Shown piece by piece: positions 36,066 to 43,634 of a stretch of 64,000 nucleotides of DNA; positions within the stretch are counted from its first letter, which is position 1; every line of letters starts with the position of its first letter. The stretch is taken from contig NZ_CP041352.1 of the NCBI RefSeq assembly GCF_009746125.1, positions 3,890,436 to 3,954,435 on the forward strand, in the 5' to 3' direction. The DNA is from Casimicrobium huifangae (GTDB lineage: Bacteria; Pseudomonadota; Gammaproteobacteria; Burkholderiales; Casimicrobiaceae). Position numbers and translations under genes: made by a program. Below the pieces are notes generated by a model that saw nothing but the letters and a program-made list of their open reading frames with translations, was not told where the DNA came from and searched no databases.

Positions 36066-36344
36066 AAAGTCTTTTAATTCAATAAGTTATATGCGGTTAT
36101 TCGAGCCCGCTAATGTGTTCAACGAGAACAGCGTTGTCGCATCGGCTTGTTGCAAATTGACAACAATTCGGGCATCGCCAAATCGCACACGACCAGTCAG
36201 AAGGTTGGCCGAAACCGGCCGATTTGGCAGAATTAAAGCAGCTTCCGAGATTGCGTTGGAAGAAAAATTGTTGGCATCAAATCCTCGAGCATGAATGTGC
36301 GGCGTGATGCGGTGTCGACCGTCAATATCTGAGGAGAGACTGTT

Positions 36345-37379
36345 ATGAACAAGAAACTCGTTGCTTTGGCAGTGAGCGCGATTGCAGCTGGCGCGGCGTC
36401 GGCTCAAACCGCAAACGTCACGCTGTACGGCATCATCGACACCTACCTGGCATCGGAGCGTGGCAGTTCACCGACCGTAGCCGCGAACAAGGTTTCCACG
36501 ACTGGCCTCGTGTCCGGCGGCATCTCCGGTTCGCGTTGGGGCCTGCGCGGCTCTGAAAGCCTTGGCGGCGGTCTGAATGCGTTCTTCAATCTTGAGAATG
36601 GCTTCAACGTTGACAATGGCTCGCTCGGTCAAGGCGGCCTGCTGTTCGGTCGTCGCGCCTACGTCGGTCTGTCCGGTGGTTTCGGCTCGATCCAGATGGG
36701 TCGTGACTACTCGCCGAACTTCTGGGTGATGTGCAACTCGGACGACTCGTTCGGCGGCTGCCTGAACGGCTGGTCGGCTGTTGCCAACATGGGTGGCTTC
36801 TTCGCCAACACGCTGCGCCAGAACAATCAGGTGTACTACAAGACCCCGAACATGGGCGGTCTGACCGCGTCGCTGGCTTGGGCGCTGGGTGAAGTTGCTG
36901 GCACGTCCTCGGGTTCGCGTACCCTCGGCGGCAACATCGAATACAAAAACGGTCCGCTGTACGTGGGCGTCGGCTTCAGCGATCAGAAGAACGCTGCGGC
37001 AACCGCTTCCAACAAGCAGTTCATCGTTGGCGGTTCGTACAACTTCGGCGTTGCTTACGCTGGCTTGACCTACATCGAGAACAAAGACACCGCTGGCAAC
37101 AAGACCAAGCCGTTGATCGGCAGCGTCACCGTGCCGTTCGGCTCGGCTCGCGTTGGTCTGCAACTGGCTCAAAGCAAGTCGGGTAGCGCCAAGGCTCAAG
37201 CCTTCGGTCTGCTCGGTGAGTACGACTTCTCGAAGCGTACCGAAGCGTATGCCGTGTACTACCAGTGCAAGAACAAGGGTCTGGTCTGCGTAGCTGACGG
37301 CAACACCGCTTGGTCGACCGCCGGTGTTAACGGCATGACCGCCAGCCTGCTTGGTCTTGGCGTCAAGCACAAGTTCTAA
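36345..37379 (+). CDS. Outer-membrane porin (Burkholderiales type) 1
   Basis: A 344-residue general diffusion porin. A signal peptide (MNKKLVALAVSAIAAGAASAQ) is followed by TANVTLYGIIDTYL, the standard first strand. Internal glycine-rich turns (SLGGGLNAFFNLENGF) and the LFGRRAYVGLSGGFGSIQMGRD motif are typical of the betaproteobacterial trimeric porin family, and the C-terminal KF is the aromatic terminal residue for barrel assembly. The codon use is more biased than in neighbouring genes (for example frequent GGT, AAG, CTG), as expected for a highly expressed protein. GAGGAGAG lies upstream of the start. The 280 bp gap before it is AT-rich and probably holds the promoter. Confidence 0.93.
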   Translation: MNKKLVALAVSAIAAGAASAQTANVTLYGIIDTYLASERGSSPTVAANKVSTTGLVSGGISGSRWGLRGSESLGGGLNAFFNLENGFNVDNGSLGQGGLLFGRRAYVGLSGGFGSIQMGRDYSPNFWVMCNSDDSFGGCLNGWSAVANMGGFFANTLRQNNQVYYKTPNMGGLTASLAWALGEVAGTSSGSRTLGGNIEYKNGPLYVGVGFSDQKNAAATASNKQFIVGGSYNFGVAYAGLTYIENKDTAGNKTKPLIGSVTVPFGSARVGLQLAQSKSGSAKAQAFGLLGEYDFSKRTEAYAVYYQCKNKGLVCVADGNTAWSTAGVNGMTASLLGLGVKHKF

Positions 37380-37485
37380 TTTGTGTTGATGTAACTGCGA
37401 TCTGACTAGAGCGGCGGTGGCTACCGCCATCGCTGCTCGTGTGAGGTTGCCAAGTCCAATACCAGCTTTGCAAAAGGGTACTTTC

Positions 37486-38646
37486 ATGAAATTTACGAAA
37501 ATCGCGCTTGGCGTTGCGGTTGCGTGTGCAGCAGTTGCTGCTCAGGCACAGTCCGCGAACGTCACGCTGTACGGTTACATCAACACCTCGATCGAATCGA
37601 ACCGCGGCTCGCAAGATCCGAATACGGCGATCGGCAAAGGTGGCAGCGGTTCTACAGTCAACCGCATGACAGCCAACTCGTCGCGCTTCGGCTTCCGTGG
37701 CTCGGAAAGCCTCGGTGGTGGTCTTAGCGCTTTCTTCCAGCTCGAAAACAGCTTCGGCTCTGACGACGGCAGCCTCGGCGGCGGCGTCATGTGGGGTCGT
37801 GAGGCATGGGTTGGTCTTGCCGGCACGGCTTGGGGCGAAGTCAAGTTTGGCTATGGCCTGACGCCGTACGATGACGTGCTCGGTCTTGCTCACCAGAACA
37901 TCGGTTCGACCGGTGCGCAGAACCGTAACAACGGTCTGTCAGGCGGTCCTGGCTTCGGCTTCAACCAGCTGTTCACGAACTACGGCCGCGGCGGCACCTC
38001 TGGCGCCAACAATACGGGTCACTTCGACGCTCGCGCTGCTAATGCAATTAGTTACGCGACGCCGACGATGGGCGGCTTCAAGCTCCGCACGATGTACTCG
38101 CTCATCGAAGAGCAAGCTGCATCGCCGAAGGCTCGTCTGTGGGATACGTCCCTTATTTACTCGAATGGCCCGGTTACCCTCGGCGCCACCTACGCACTGC
38201 ATAAGGACTTCGGTGGTCTCGCCGGCGTCACCACCGGTGCCCATGACCAGAACGCGTTCCGCGTCTACGGCCGCTACAACTTCGGTGTTGCCCGTATCGA
38301 CGGTTCCTACGACGTAACCAGCTACAAACTGTCGACCGGCACGTTGAAGATGAAATACTTCGACGTAGCAGCGCAGGTTCCGCTGGGTGCGCATAACGTC
38401 GGCGTTCAATACAGCCAGCGCGACAATGGCGCTGCTTGGGCGTGGACTCCGCCGGTTGGCTACACCGCTCCGACGGCTGCTCAGCTCGTGAGCCGTTGGT
38501 CGATCGGTGGCGGCAAGCACGTTTCGCTCGTGTATGACTACACGTTCTCGAAGCGTACGCAGTTCTACGCGTACTTCTCTTCGATGAAGAACGAAACGGG
38601 CGGCAAGCTCAACACGCCGGCCATCGGCCTGATCCATCGCTTCTAA
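37486..38646 (+). CDS. Outer-membrane porin (Burkholderiales type) 2
   Basis: A 386-residue paralogue of the preceding porin, with signal peptide MKFTKIALGVAVACAAVAAQAQ, first strand SANVTLYGYINTS, the SLGGGLSAFFQLENSFG turn and GGGVMWGREAWVGLAGTAWGEVKFG, ending in HRF. The open frame begins at 37417, but the ATG at 37486 fits the signal peptide, with an AAAAGGG upstream. It follows the first porin by 106 bp and ends at a strong terminator. Sequence differs clearly between the two (extra Gly/Asn-rich loops in this one), so they may differ in pore selectivity. Confidence 0.93.
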   Translation: MKFTKIALGVAVACAAVAAQAQSANVTLYGYINTSIESNRGSQDPNTAIGKGGSGSTVNRMTANSSRFGFRGSESLGGGLSAFFQLENSFGSDDGSLGGGVMWGREAWVGLAGTAWGEVKFGYGLTPYDDVLGLAHQNIGSTGAQNRNNGLSGGPGFGFNQLFTNYGRGGTSGANNTGHFDARAANAISYATPTMGGFKLRTMYSLIEEQAASPKARLWDTSLIYSNGPVTLGATYALHKDFGGLAGVTTGAHDQNAFRVYGRYNFGVARIDGSYDVTSYKLSTGTLKMKYFDVAAQVPLGAHNVGVQYSQRDNGAAWAWTPPVGYTAPTAAQLVSRWSIGGGKHVSLVYDYTFSKRTQFYAYFSSMKNETGGKLNTPAIGLIHRF

Positions 38647-38661
38647 TCGAATCGACAGATC

Positions 38662-38692
38662 AAAAAAGGGCGCTTAGGTGCCCTTTTTTCAT
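38662..38692 (+). terminator. Rho-independent terminator after porin 2
   Basis: AAAAAAGGGC (38662-38671) pairs with GCCCTTTTTT (38680-38689) over an 8-nt loop, ending in a T run. It lies 15 nt after the porin stop codon. Confidence 0.9.
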
Positions 38693-38750
38693 GGCTGCTC
38701 TGTCACGCGACGTATTGCCATTACCCAAGGGCGATCGTCGCTGACACTAT

Positions 38751-38867
38751 CAGCTTGATCCGCAAAGCCGCATTCAAATTGGGCTTCACGGCCCATTCGC
38801 CACCAAGTCGACTTTCCGCATAATGACCGCCTAGCCCTTAGCTAATGGGCCCTCTGACAAAAAGATG
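38751..38867. repeat. Five-box palindromic intergenic element, copy C
   Basis: Between porin 2 and the DUF1289 gene. Boxes: CAGCTTGATCCGC (38751-38763), GGGCTT (38781), centre AAGTCGACTTT (38805-38815), AGCCC (38833-38837) and TGACAAAAAGATG (38855-38867). Spacing of about 26 bp is preserved, although the outer boxes are more diverged than in D and B. Confidence 0.7.
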
Positions 38868-38953
38868 ATACGGCTATCGACGTGAAGTCATCGGCAACTT
38901 TTGCACGTTGCGCCGCGCATCAGGGCCGCTGACGCTATCCCACAAGGCGGTTG

Positions 38954-39190
38954 CTACGCACCATCCGCCCGTCGACGGGAAGGCAATTGCGCCATCACCT
39001 CCTGCCTTTGTGCCGGCGTCATCTGCTGCCAGCGTGCGATCTCTTCCAGCGTGCGGGCGCACCCCACGCAAAGTCCGTCCGCTTCGATGACACAAATCTT
39101 CACGCAAGGCGATTCAGCTGGAGGCGCTTCCGCCCCTCCCGGGGTCAGCAGATATCGGAAACTCACCTCAGTCGCCCTCCTGTGAAACAA
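38954..39190 (-). CDS. DUF1289 domain protein
   Basis: A 78-residue protein whose core SPCVKICVIEADGLCVGCARTLEEIARWQQMTP is the DUF1289 signature with four cysteines (CxxxC...CxxC). The four cysteines suggest metal or Fe-S binding, but no function is established. The first ~25 residues precede the domain and are not conserved. The start overlaps the tatD 3' end by 23 bp, suggesting co-transcription. Confidence 0.8.
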   Translation of the reverse strand: MFHRRATEVSFRYLLTPGGAEAPPAESPCVKICVIEADGLCVGCARTLEEIARWQQMTPAQRQEVMAQLPSRRRADGA

Positions 39191-39971
39191 GTCGTGACGC
39201 TACGATTCGCCGCACGTTGGCAGTAGTTGCAGCAGCGAAAGCGGCGGGCGACATGCCTCGGACTTCCGCCAGCATCTGTCCTATCTGCGGCAAGTACACC
39301 GGGCTGTTGCGGGTACGCGAGCTCATCGTGCCGAGAAAGCTGGGAGGAATATCGGGTGCATCAGTCTCGACGACCACGTTTGCAATGGGTATCTCGCGTA
39401 GCAGCGCACGGATACGCTGCGCCTGCGGAAAGGTCGCCGTACCACCAAAACCCAGGCAGAAGCCCAGTTTGATGAATTCCGCAGCCTGTTGGGCGCTGCC
39501 GTTGAAGGCGTGTGCAAATCCCCCACACACGCGGATGCGGCGAAGATGCTTCAGGATGTGGTCTTGACTGCGCCGTACATGCAGTGACACCGGTAGATCG
39601 AAATCGCGAGCAATCTTCAATTGCTCGGCAAAGAACCACTCCTGCTCCTCCTGATTGAAGTCAGGGATAAAGAAATCCAGACCGATCTCGCCGATGAGCT
39701 CGGGTTTCTCCCGCTGCACCCACTCCCGTAGTACCGCGACGTGCTCGCGTGCAGAATGCGCCGACGGCCCCGCCACCCACATGGGATGGATGCCGAAGCC
39801 CGTGATGCAGCCGTAGCGTTCACGCGTCTTGCTGGCCTTGGCAAAATGGTCAACGTGGCCCGGCAGGTTGACGATCGCCGCTACCCCCGCCGCCGACGCC
39901 TGCGCCACCACCTCGTCGCGATCAGCGTCGAAGTCGGGGGCGTCAAGGTGGCAGTGGCTGTCGATCCACAT
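39168..39971 (-). CDS. TatD-family metal-dependent hydrolase/deoxyribonuclease
   Basis: A 267-residue TIM-barrel hydrolase. Metal-site motifs are DSHCHLD at the start (two His), GEIGLDFF (Glu/Asp), HVRRSQDH and ETDAPDIPP (catalytic Asp). The family includes TatD 3'-5' DNase and D-aminoacyl-tRNA deacylases; the exact substrate is not predictable. The ATG at 39971 starts the conserved MWIDSHCHLD. It is followed by a DUF1289 gene on the same strand. Confidence 0.9.
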   Translation of the reverse strand: MWIDSHCHLDAPDFDADRDEVVAQASAAGVAAIVNLPGHVDHFAKASKTRERYGCITGFGIHPMWVAGPSAHSAREHVAVLREWVQREKPELIGEIGLDFFIPDFNQEEQEWFFAEQLKIARDFDLPVSLHVRRSQDHILKHLRRIRVCGGFAHAFNGSAQQAAEFIKLGFCLGFGGTATFPQAQRIRALLREIPIANVVVETDAPDIPPSFLGTMSSRTRNSPVYLPQIGQMLAEVRGMSPAAFAAATTANVRRIVASRLVSQEGD

Positions 39972-39995
39972 GGTTAGCTGGCGAACCAATTTTGA

Positions 39996-40033
39996 TTCGT
40001 CGTCCCGACGCAGAATGGAAGCGGGACGACGAA
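39996..40033. repeat. 12 bp inverted repeat between tatD and the HMG-CoA lyase gene
   Basis: TTCGTCGTCCCG (39996-40007) and CGGGACGACGAA (40022-40033) are perfectly complementary with a 14-nt loop. Only a weak T run follows in either direction, so its use as a terminator is doubtful; a REP-like element is possible. Confidence 0.55.
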
Positions 40034-40073
40034 GGGAGGATAAAGGCCGGCATGCGCTGCGGGCGCCAGGCCA

Positions 40074-40982
40074 CTACCCGGCCCGCTTCGCCGCCAGCGC
40101 CCGGTTCACGCGCGAGTGCGGCGCGCGGCCCAGCGCCTGCGAGATGAACTGGCCCGCCTCGCAGACGAGATCGAGGTCGATGCCGGTCTCGATGCCCATG
40201 CCGTGCAGCATGTACAGCACGTCCTCGGTCGCGACATTGCCGGTCGCGCCCTTGGCGTACGGGCAGCCGCCGAGGCCGGCGACCGAGGTGTCGAACGTAG
40301 ACACGCCCAGCTCGAGGCAGGCAAGCACGTTGGCGCAGGCCTGGCCGTAGGTGTCGTGGAAATGCCCGGAGATCTGCGCCAGCGGATAGGCCCTGGCCGC
40401 CGCCTCGAATACCGCCGAGGTGCGTGCCGGCGTGCCGACGCCGATGGTGTCGGCGATGCCGATGTCGTCGCAGCCGAGATCGGCGAAGCGCTTGACGCAA
40501 TCGACGACCGACTCGATGGGCACCTCGCCCTGATAGGGGCAGCCGAGCGCGCACGACACGGCGGCGCGCACGCGCATGCCGTTCGCCTTGGCGGCTTCGG
40601 CGACCGGACGGAAGCGCTCGATGCTTTCGGCGATCGAGCAGTTGATGTTCTTCTGCGAGAACGCCTCGGATGCGGCGCCAAAGATCACCACCTCGTCGGC
40701 ACGGGCCGCGAGCGCGCCTTCGAAGCCCTTGAGGTTGGGCGTCAGCACCGAATAGATGACGCCGGGCTTGCGCTCGATGCCGGCCATCACGTCGGCCGAG
40801 GTCGCCATCTGCGGCACCCACTTGGGCGACACGAAGGACCCGGCCTCGACGTTGCGGAAGCCCGCCGCGCTGAGGCGATTGACCAGCTCGATCTTGACCG
40901 CAGCCGTGACCTCCTGCTTTTCGTTCTGCAGGCCGTCGCGGGCGCCGACTTCGACGATGCTGACGCGGCTCGGGTACTTCAT
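40074..40982 (-). CDS. mvaB: Hydroxymethylglutaryl-CoA lyase
   Basis: A 302-residue HMG-CoA lyase that splits HMG-CoA into acetoacetate and acetyl-CoA, the last step of leucine degradation. The TIM-barrel signatures are VEVGARDGLQNEK at the start, SVLTPNLKGFE, and the HMGL active-site loop SVAGLGGCPYAKGATGN with its reactive cysteine. The ATG at 40982 starts MKYPSRVSIVEV; the frame is open further but into the reductase gene region. It is downstream of the 2-hydroxyacid dehydrogenase gene and close to the other liu genes. Confidence 0.93.
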   Translation of the reverse strand: MKYPSRVSIVEVGARDGLQNEKQEVTAAVKIELVNRLSAAGFRNVEAGSFVSPKWVPQMATSADVMAGIERKPGVIYSVLTPNLKGFEGALAARADEVVIFGAASEAFSQKNINCSIAESIERFRPVAEAAKANGMRVRAAVSCALGCPYQGEVPIESVVDCVKRFADLGCDDIGIADTIGVGTPARTSAVFEAAARAYPLAQISGHFHDTYGQACANVLACLELGVSTFDTSVAGLGGCPYAKGATGNVATEDVLYMLHGMGIETGIDLDLVCEAGQFISQALGRAPHSRVNRALAAKRAG

Positions 40983-41001
40983 GCTGACCTCGCTTCGCTG
41001 A

Positions 41002-41928
41002 TCAATAACCCACTTTGGGATCGACGATGCCCGACACAAGCTCGCCGCGCTCCATGGTGCCGATCTTGGCGACGATCTGGGCGCAGGCGTCCTTGATCGG
41101 CGTGGTCGCGGCGATGTGCGGCGTCACGATGACCTTCGGGTGCGACCAATACGCGTGATCCTTCGGCAGCGGCTCCTCGTGAAAGACGTCGAGCAGGGCG
41201 CCGCCGAGCTGGCCACTGTCGAGCGCCGCCAGCACGTCGGCATCGACCAGATGGCCGCCGCGGCCCGCGTTGACCAGGAACGCACCGCGCGGCAGCTGCG
41301 CAAGCGTCTGTGCGTTGATCAGGCCGCGCGTCGATTTGGTCAGCGGCAGCATCGACACCAGCACATCGGTGCCGGCCAGGAAGGCCGCGAGCCGGTCGCT
41401 ACCCGCGAAGGTCTTGACGCCATCGATCTGGCGCTGCGATCGCGACCAGCCCTGCACCGTATAGCCAAACGCCGCGAGCCGCGTCGCGACGGTGCCGCCC
41501 ATCTCGCCGAGGCCCAGCACGCCGACGGTGGGCCGCCGCACATTGCCGCGGTCTTCGTGCTGCTGCCAGTGCTTGTCGCGCTGCTGCGCGAGGTAGATCT
41601 GCATGTGGCGCTGGTGGTGGATCACGCCGTAGATCGCGTATTCGGCCATCTGTTGCGCCATGCCGGCGTCTTCGAGGCGCACGATCGGCAGATGCGCGGG
41701 CACCGCACCCATCGCCAGGATGGCGTCGACGCCGGCGCCGTAATTGATCACGGCTTTCAGCTTGGGTTGCCGCGCGAACAGCTCGGCCGGCGGCTTCCAG
41801 CCCACGACGTAGTCGCAGGGCTCGTCGGACGGCCAGGCGAAATACTGCCAGTCAGGTTGATGCTTGCGCAGCTCGGCGATGATGCCGGGCACGATGTCGA
41901 GGCCGGTGGATTGGACTAGGATCTTCAT
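41002..41928 (-). CDS. Glyoxylate/hydroxypyruvate reductase A-type dehydrogenase
   Basis: A 308-residue D-2-hydroxyacid dehydrogenase of the GhrA branch. The NAD(P)-binding motif is VGVLGLGEMGGTVATRLAAFGY, and LINAQTLAQLPRGAFLVNAGRGGHLVD and DVFHEEPLPKDHAYWSHPKVIVTPHIAA are the usual catalytic Arg/Glu/His regions. It probably reduces glyoxylate or hydroxypyruvate with NADPH; the reason for being between the lyase and the RT gene is unclear. It ends 20 nt before the lyase start, so the two are probably in one transcript. Confidence 0.85.
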   Translation of the reverse strand: MKILVQSTGLDIVPGIIAELRKHQPDWQYFAWPSDEPCDYVVGWKPPAELFARQPKLKAVINYGAGVDAILAMGAVPAHLPIVRLEDAGMAQQMAEYAIYGVIHHQRHMQIYLAQQRDKHWQQHEDRGNVRRPTVGVLGLGEMGGTVATRLAAFGYTVQGWSRSQRQIDGVKTFAGSDRLAAFLAGTDVLVSMLPLTKSTRGLINAQTLAQLPRGAFLVNAGRGGHLVDADVLAALDSGQLGGALLDVFHEEPLPKDHAYWSHPKVIVTPHIAATTPIKDACAQIVAKIGTMERGELVSGIVDPKVGY

Positions 41929-41994
41929 GCCGCTATTTTGCCGTGCGTGACGCGGTCACGGTCGCGCGCGGGCCATTGCCGCACTATGATTGGC

Positions 41995-42161
41995 GTGACC
42001 GTGGCGTACGCCAGTTGTGACCGGAAGCGTGCTTCGGCAGGTTCCCGGCGCCCGGGGTTGCCCCGGGTGATCGTCTGGCTGGTTTATGCGTTGGCACTCG
42101 CCGGATGCGCTCGCGCGCATCACGTGAGAAGCTGCGAACTGCGTGGCGTACGCACGGTCAC
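41995..42161 (+). ncRNA. Candidate retron msr-msd region
   Basis: Directly upstream of the RT gene, GTGACCGTGGCGTACGCCA (41995-42013) and TGGCGTACGCACGGTCAC (42144-42161) form a long inverted repeat that differs by a single extra G, the arrangement of retron a1/a2 sequences. Inside are three hairpins: GAAGC/GCTTC with flanking CCG/CGG (42021-42037), CCCGGGG/CCCCGGG with a TTG loop (42051-42067), and GATGCGC/GCGCATC with a TCGC loop (42104-42121). The G at 42014 right after a1 is a candidate branching guanosine. This layout is what a retron needs; that it is transcribed and primed is inference. Confidence 0.6.
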
Positions 42162-42173
42162 CCGACACCCTGA

Positions 42174-43634
42174 TTGCCAGCGACCGTGCCCTCCGAGACC
42201 ACTCCGCCCCCCGAAGTCGACGCCATCGCCGACGCGCTGGCCGCTTTCATGCTGGCCGAACACACGGCGGGCCGTTCCCTCACGGCGCGCGCCCTGACCG
42301 CTCGCGCGTCGGCGCGATTCGTGGGGTGCTCGGCGCTGCTTGGTGCCGCGCGACGCGATTTGGCCTTGCACGCCGAACTGGCGTGGCCGCACTGGAGCGC
42401 AGCGCAACTCGCGGCACGTATCCGCAAGCTGCCCGCGTTCGAGCGTCTGGTCACTCAGTCTGTCCTGCTGACTGCAGCGATCGAAGACATCACGGCGACG
42501 CTGGCGCATGCGGCCGATGAGAAGGAGCGCGGCGAGCACGCCGACTGGGTCGCCGGGCTGCAGGCACGCCGTGCACGCCTGCAGGCGGATCTGCCGCGCA
42601 TCTGGCCGGTTGCGGCGACGGCCGGGTCTGACCCGCCGCGGGTCGAGTCCGGCCTGCAGCCGCTTGCTGACCTCGCGCGACGGATCGAGATATCGGAAGA
42701 CGAACTCGACGCCGCACTGCGCACCAGCCGCACGCCGCACGCGTTCCGGCTGCTCGTGATGCGCAAGCAGAGTGGTGGCCTGCGCGTGATCGAGCAACCG
42801 CAGGATGCCCTGCGCGTCTTGCAGCGACGCGTGCTGCGCGAGGTGCTGGCGACCGCCGATCTGCATCCGGCCGCTCACGGCTTCGTGCGCGGTCGCTCGG
42901 CGCTGACGCATGCGGCGTTGCACAGCGGGCGACGCCTCGTGCTGCGCCTCGACATCGCGGACTTCTTCACGTCCATCACCGCCGGGCGCGTGCACAGCGC
43001 GTTCCTGCGCCTGGGCATGCCGCCGCGCGTTGCCACCGCACTAACGGCGTTGTGCACATCGGTGCAGCGCGCGGGTGCGCTGCGCGCGGCGTTGCGCCGG
43101 CACGATGCGTTTGCGTCGCAGACCCGCATCGTCGGACACGTGCGCGACTGGCAGCAGACGCTGTGCGTGCCGCATCTGCCGCAGGGCGCGCCGACCTCGC
43201 CGGCGCTCGCCAACTGGATCGCGTATCGGCTCGACCGCCGCCTGTCAGGGCTGGCGGCGGCCTGGGACATGCGCTATTCGCGCTACGCGGATGACCTGAC
43301 GTTTTCGACGGATGCCAGCGACTGCAACAGCCTGCGCTTCGTCGATCAGGTACGGACCATCGTCGCGACCGAGGGCTGGCTGCTCAACGAACGCAAGACG
43401 CTGGTGATGCCGCAGTCGAACCGGCAGCGCGTGACGGGCATCGTGGTCAACCAGACGATGAACCTGTGCCGTCAGGACTACGACGCATTGAAGGCGGCCG
43501 TGCACCGCCATGTAAATGCGCCGCCGGACGACGCGCAGCGGTCGCAACTGCTCGGCCGCATCGCGTGGCTGGCGCAGTTCCGGCCCGAGCGCGCGGACCG
43601 GCTGCTGCACAAGCTGCGCAGCGCGCCGCGCTAG
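42174..43634 (+). CDS. Retron-type reverse transcriptase with a long N-terminal extension
   Basis: A 486-residue RT. The palm/finger domain occupies about 185-440: RKQSGGLRVIEQP (RT1), HGFVRGRSALTHA, LRLDIADFFTSI (RT3), PQGAPTSPALANWI (RT4, 336-349), YSRYADDLTFS with YADD at 371-374, and RVTGIVVN (420-426); QGAPTSP and VTG mark the retron group. A thumb (LLGRIAWLAQFRPERADRLL) follows. The first ~180 residues are an Ala/Arg-rich helical extension, as in the 485-residue myxobacterial Mx162 RT. The start is uncertain: TTG at 42174, GTG at 42186 or ATG at 42249, none with a clear Shine-Dalgarno. No effector gene is adjacent. It interrupts a catabolic cluster, ending 4 nt inside the converging carboxylase gene. 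Confidence 0.85.
   Translation: MPATVPSETTPPPEVDAIADALAAFMLAEHTAGRSLTARALTARASARFVGCSALLGAARRDLALHAELAWPHWSAAQLAARIRKLPAFERLVTQSVLLTAAIEDITATLAHAADEKERGEHADWVAGLQARRARLQADLPRIWPVAATAGSDPPRVESGLQPLADLARRIEISEDELDAALRTSRTPHAFRLLVMRKQSGGLRVIEQPQDALRVLQRRVLREVLATADLHPAAHGFVRGRSALTHAALHSGRRLVLRLDIADFFTSITAGRVHSAFLRLGMPPRVATALTALCTSVQRAGALRAALRRHDAFASQTRIVGHVRDWQQTLCVPHLPQGAPTSPALANWIAYRLDRRLSGLAAAWDMRYSRYADDLTFSTDASDCNSLRFVDQVRTIVATEGWLLNERKTLVMPQSNRQRVTGIVVNQTMNLCRQDYDALKAAVHRHVNAPPDDAQRSQLLGRIAWLAQFRPERADRLLHKLRSAPR

Noticed and set aside
36061-36135. A possible sixth copy of the five-box element (AAAGTCTTTT, GAGCCC, CAACGAGAACAG).
   Set aside because: The central palindrome is missing and box spacing is off by 6-10 bp. 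The resemblance is to single boxes only.
42100-42990. Minus-strand open frame antisense to the reverse transcriptase.
   Set aside because: It is the Arg/Ala-rich shadow that GC-rich genes produce in other frames.
42174-43634. Group II intron maturase or DGR reverse transcriptase.
   Set aside because: No maturase or HNH domain, no intron boundary structure, no variable repeat or Avd gene, and the motif is QGAPTSP with VTG, which points to the retron group. The retron region-X NAxxH motif was not evident, which leaves some doubt.
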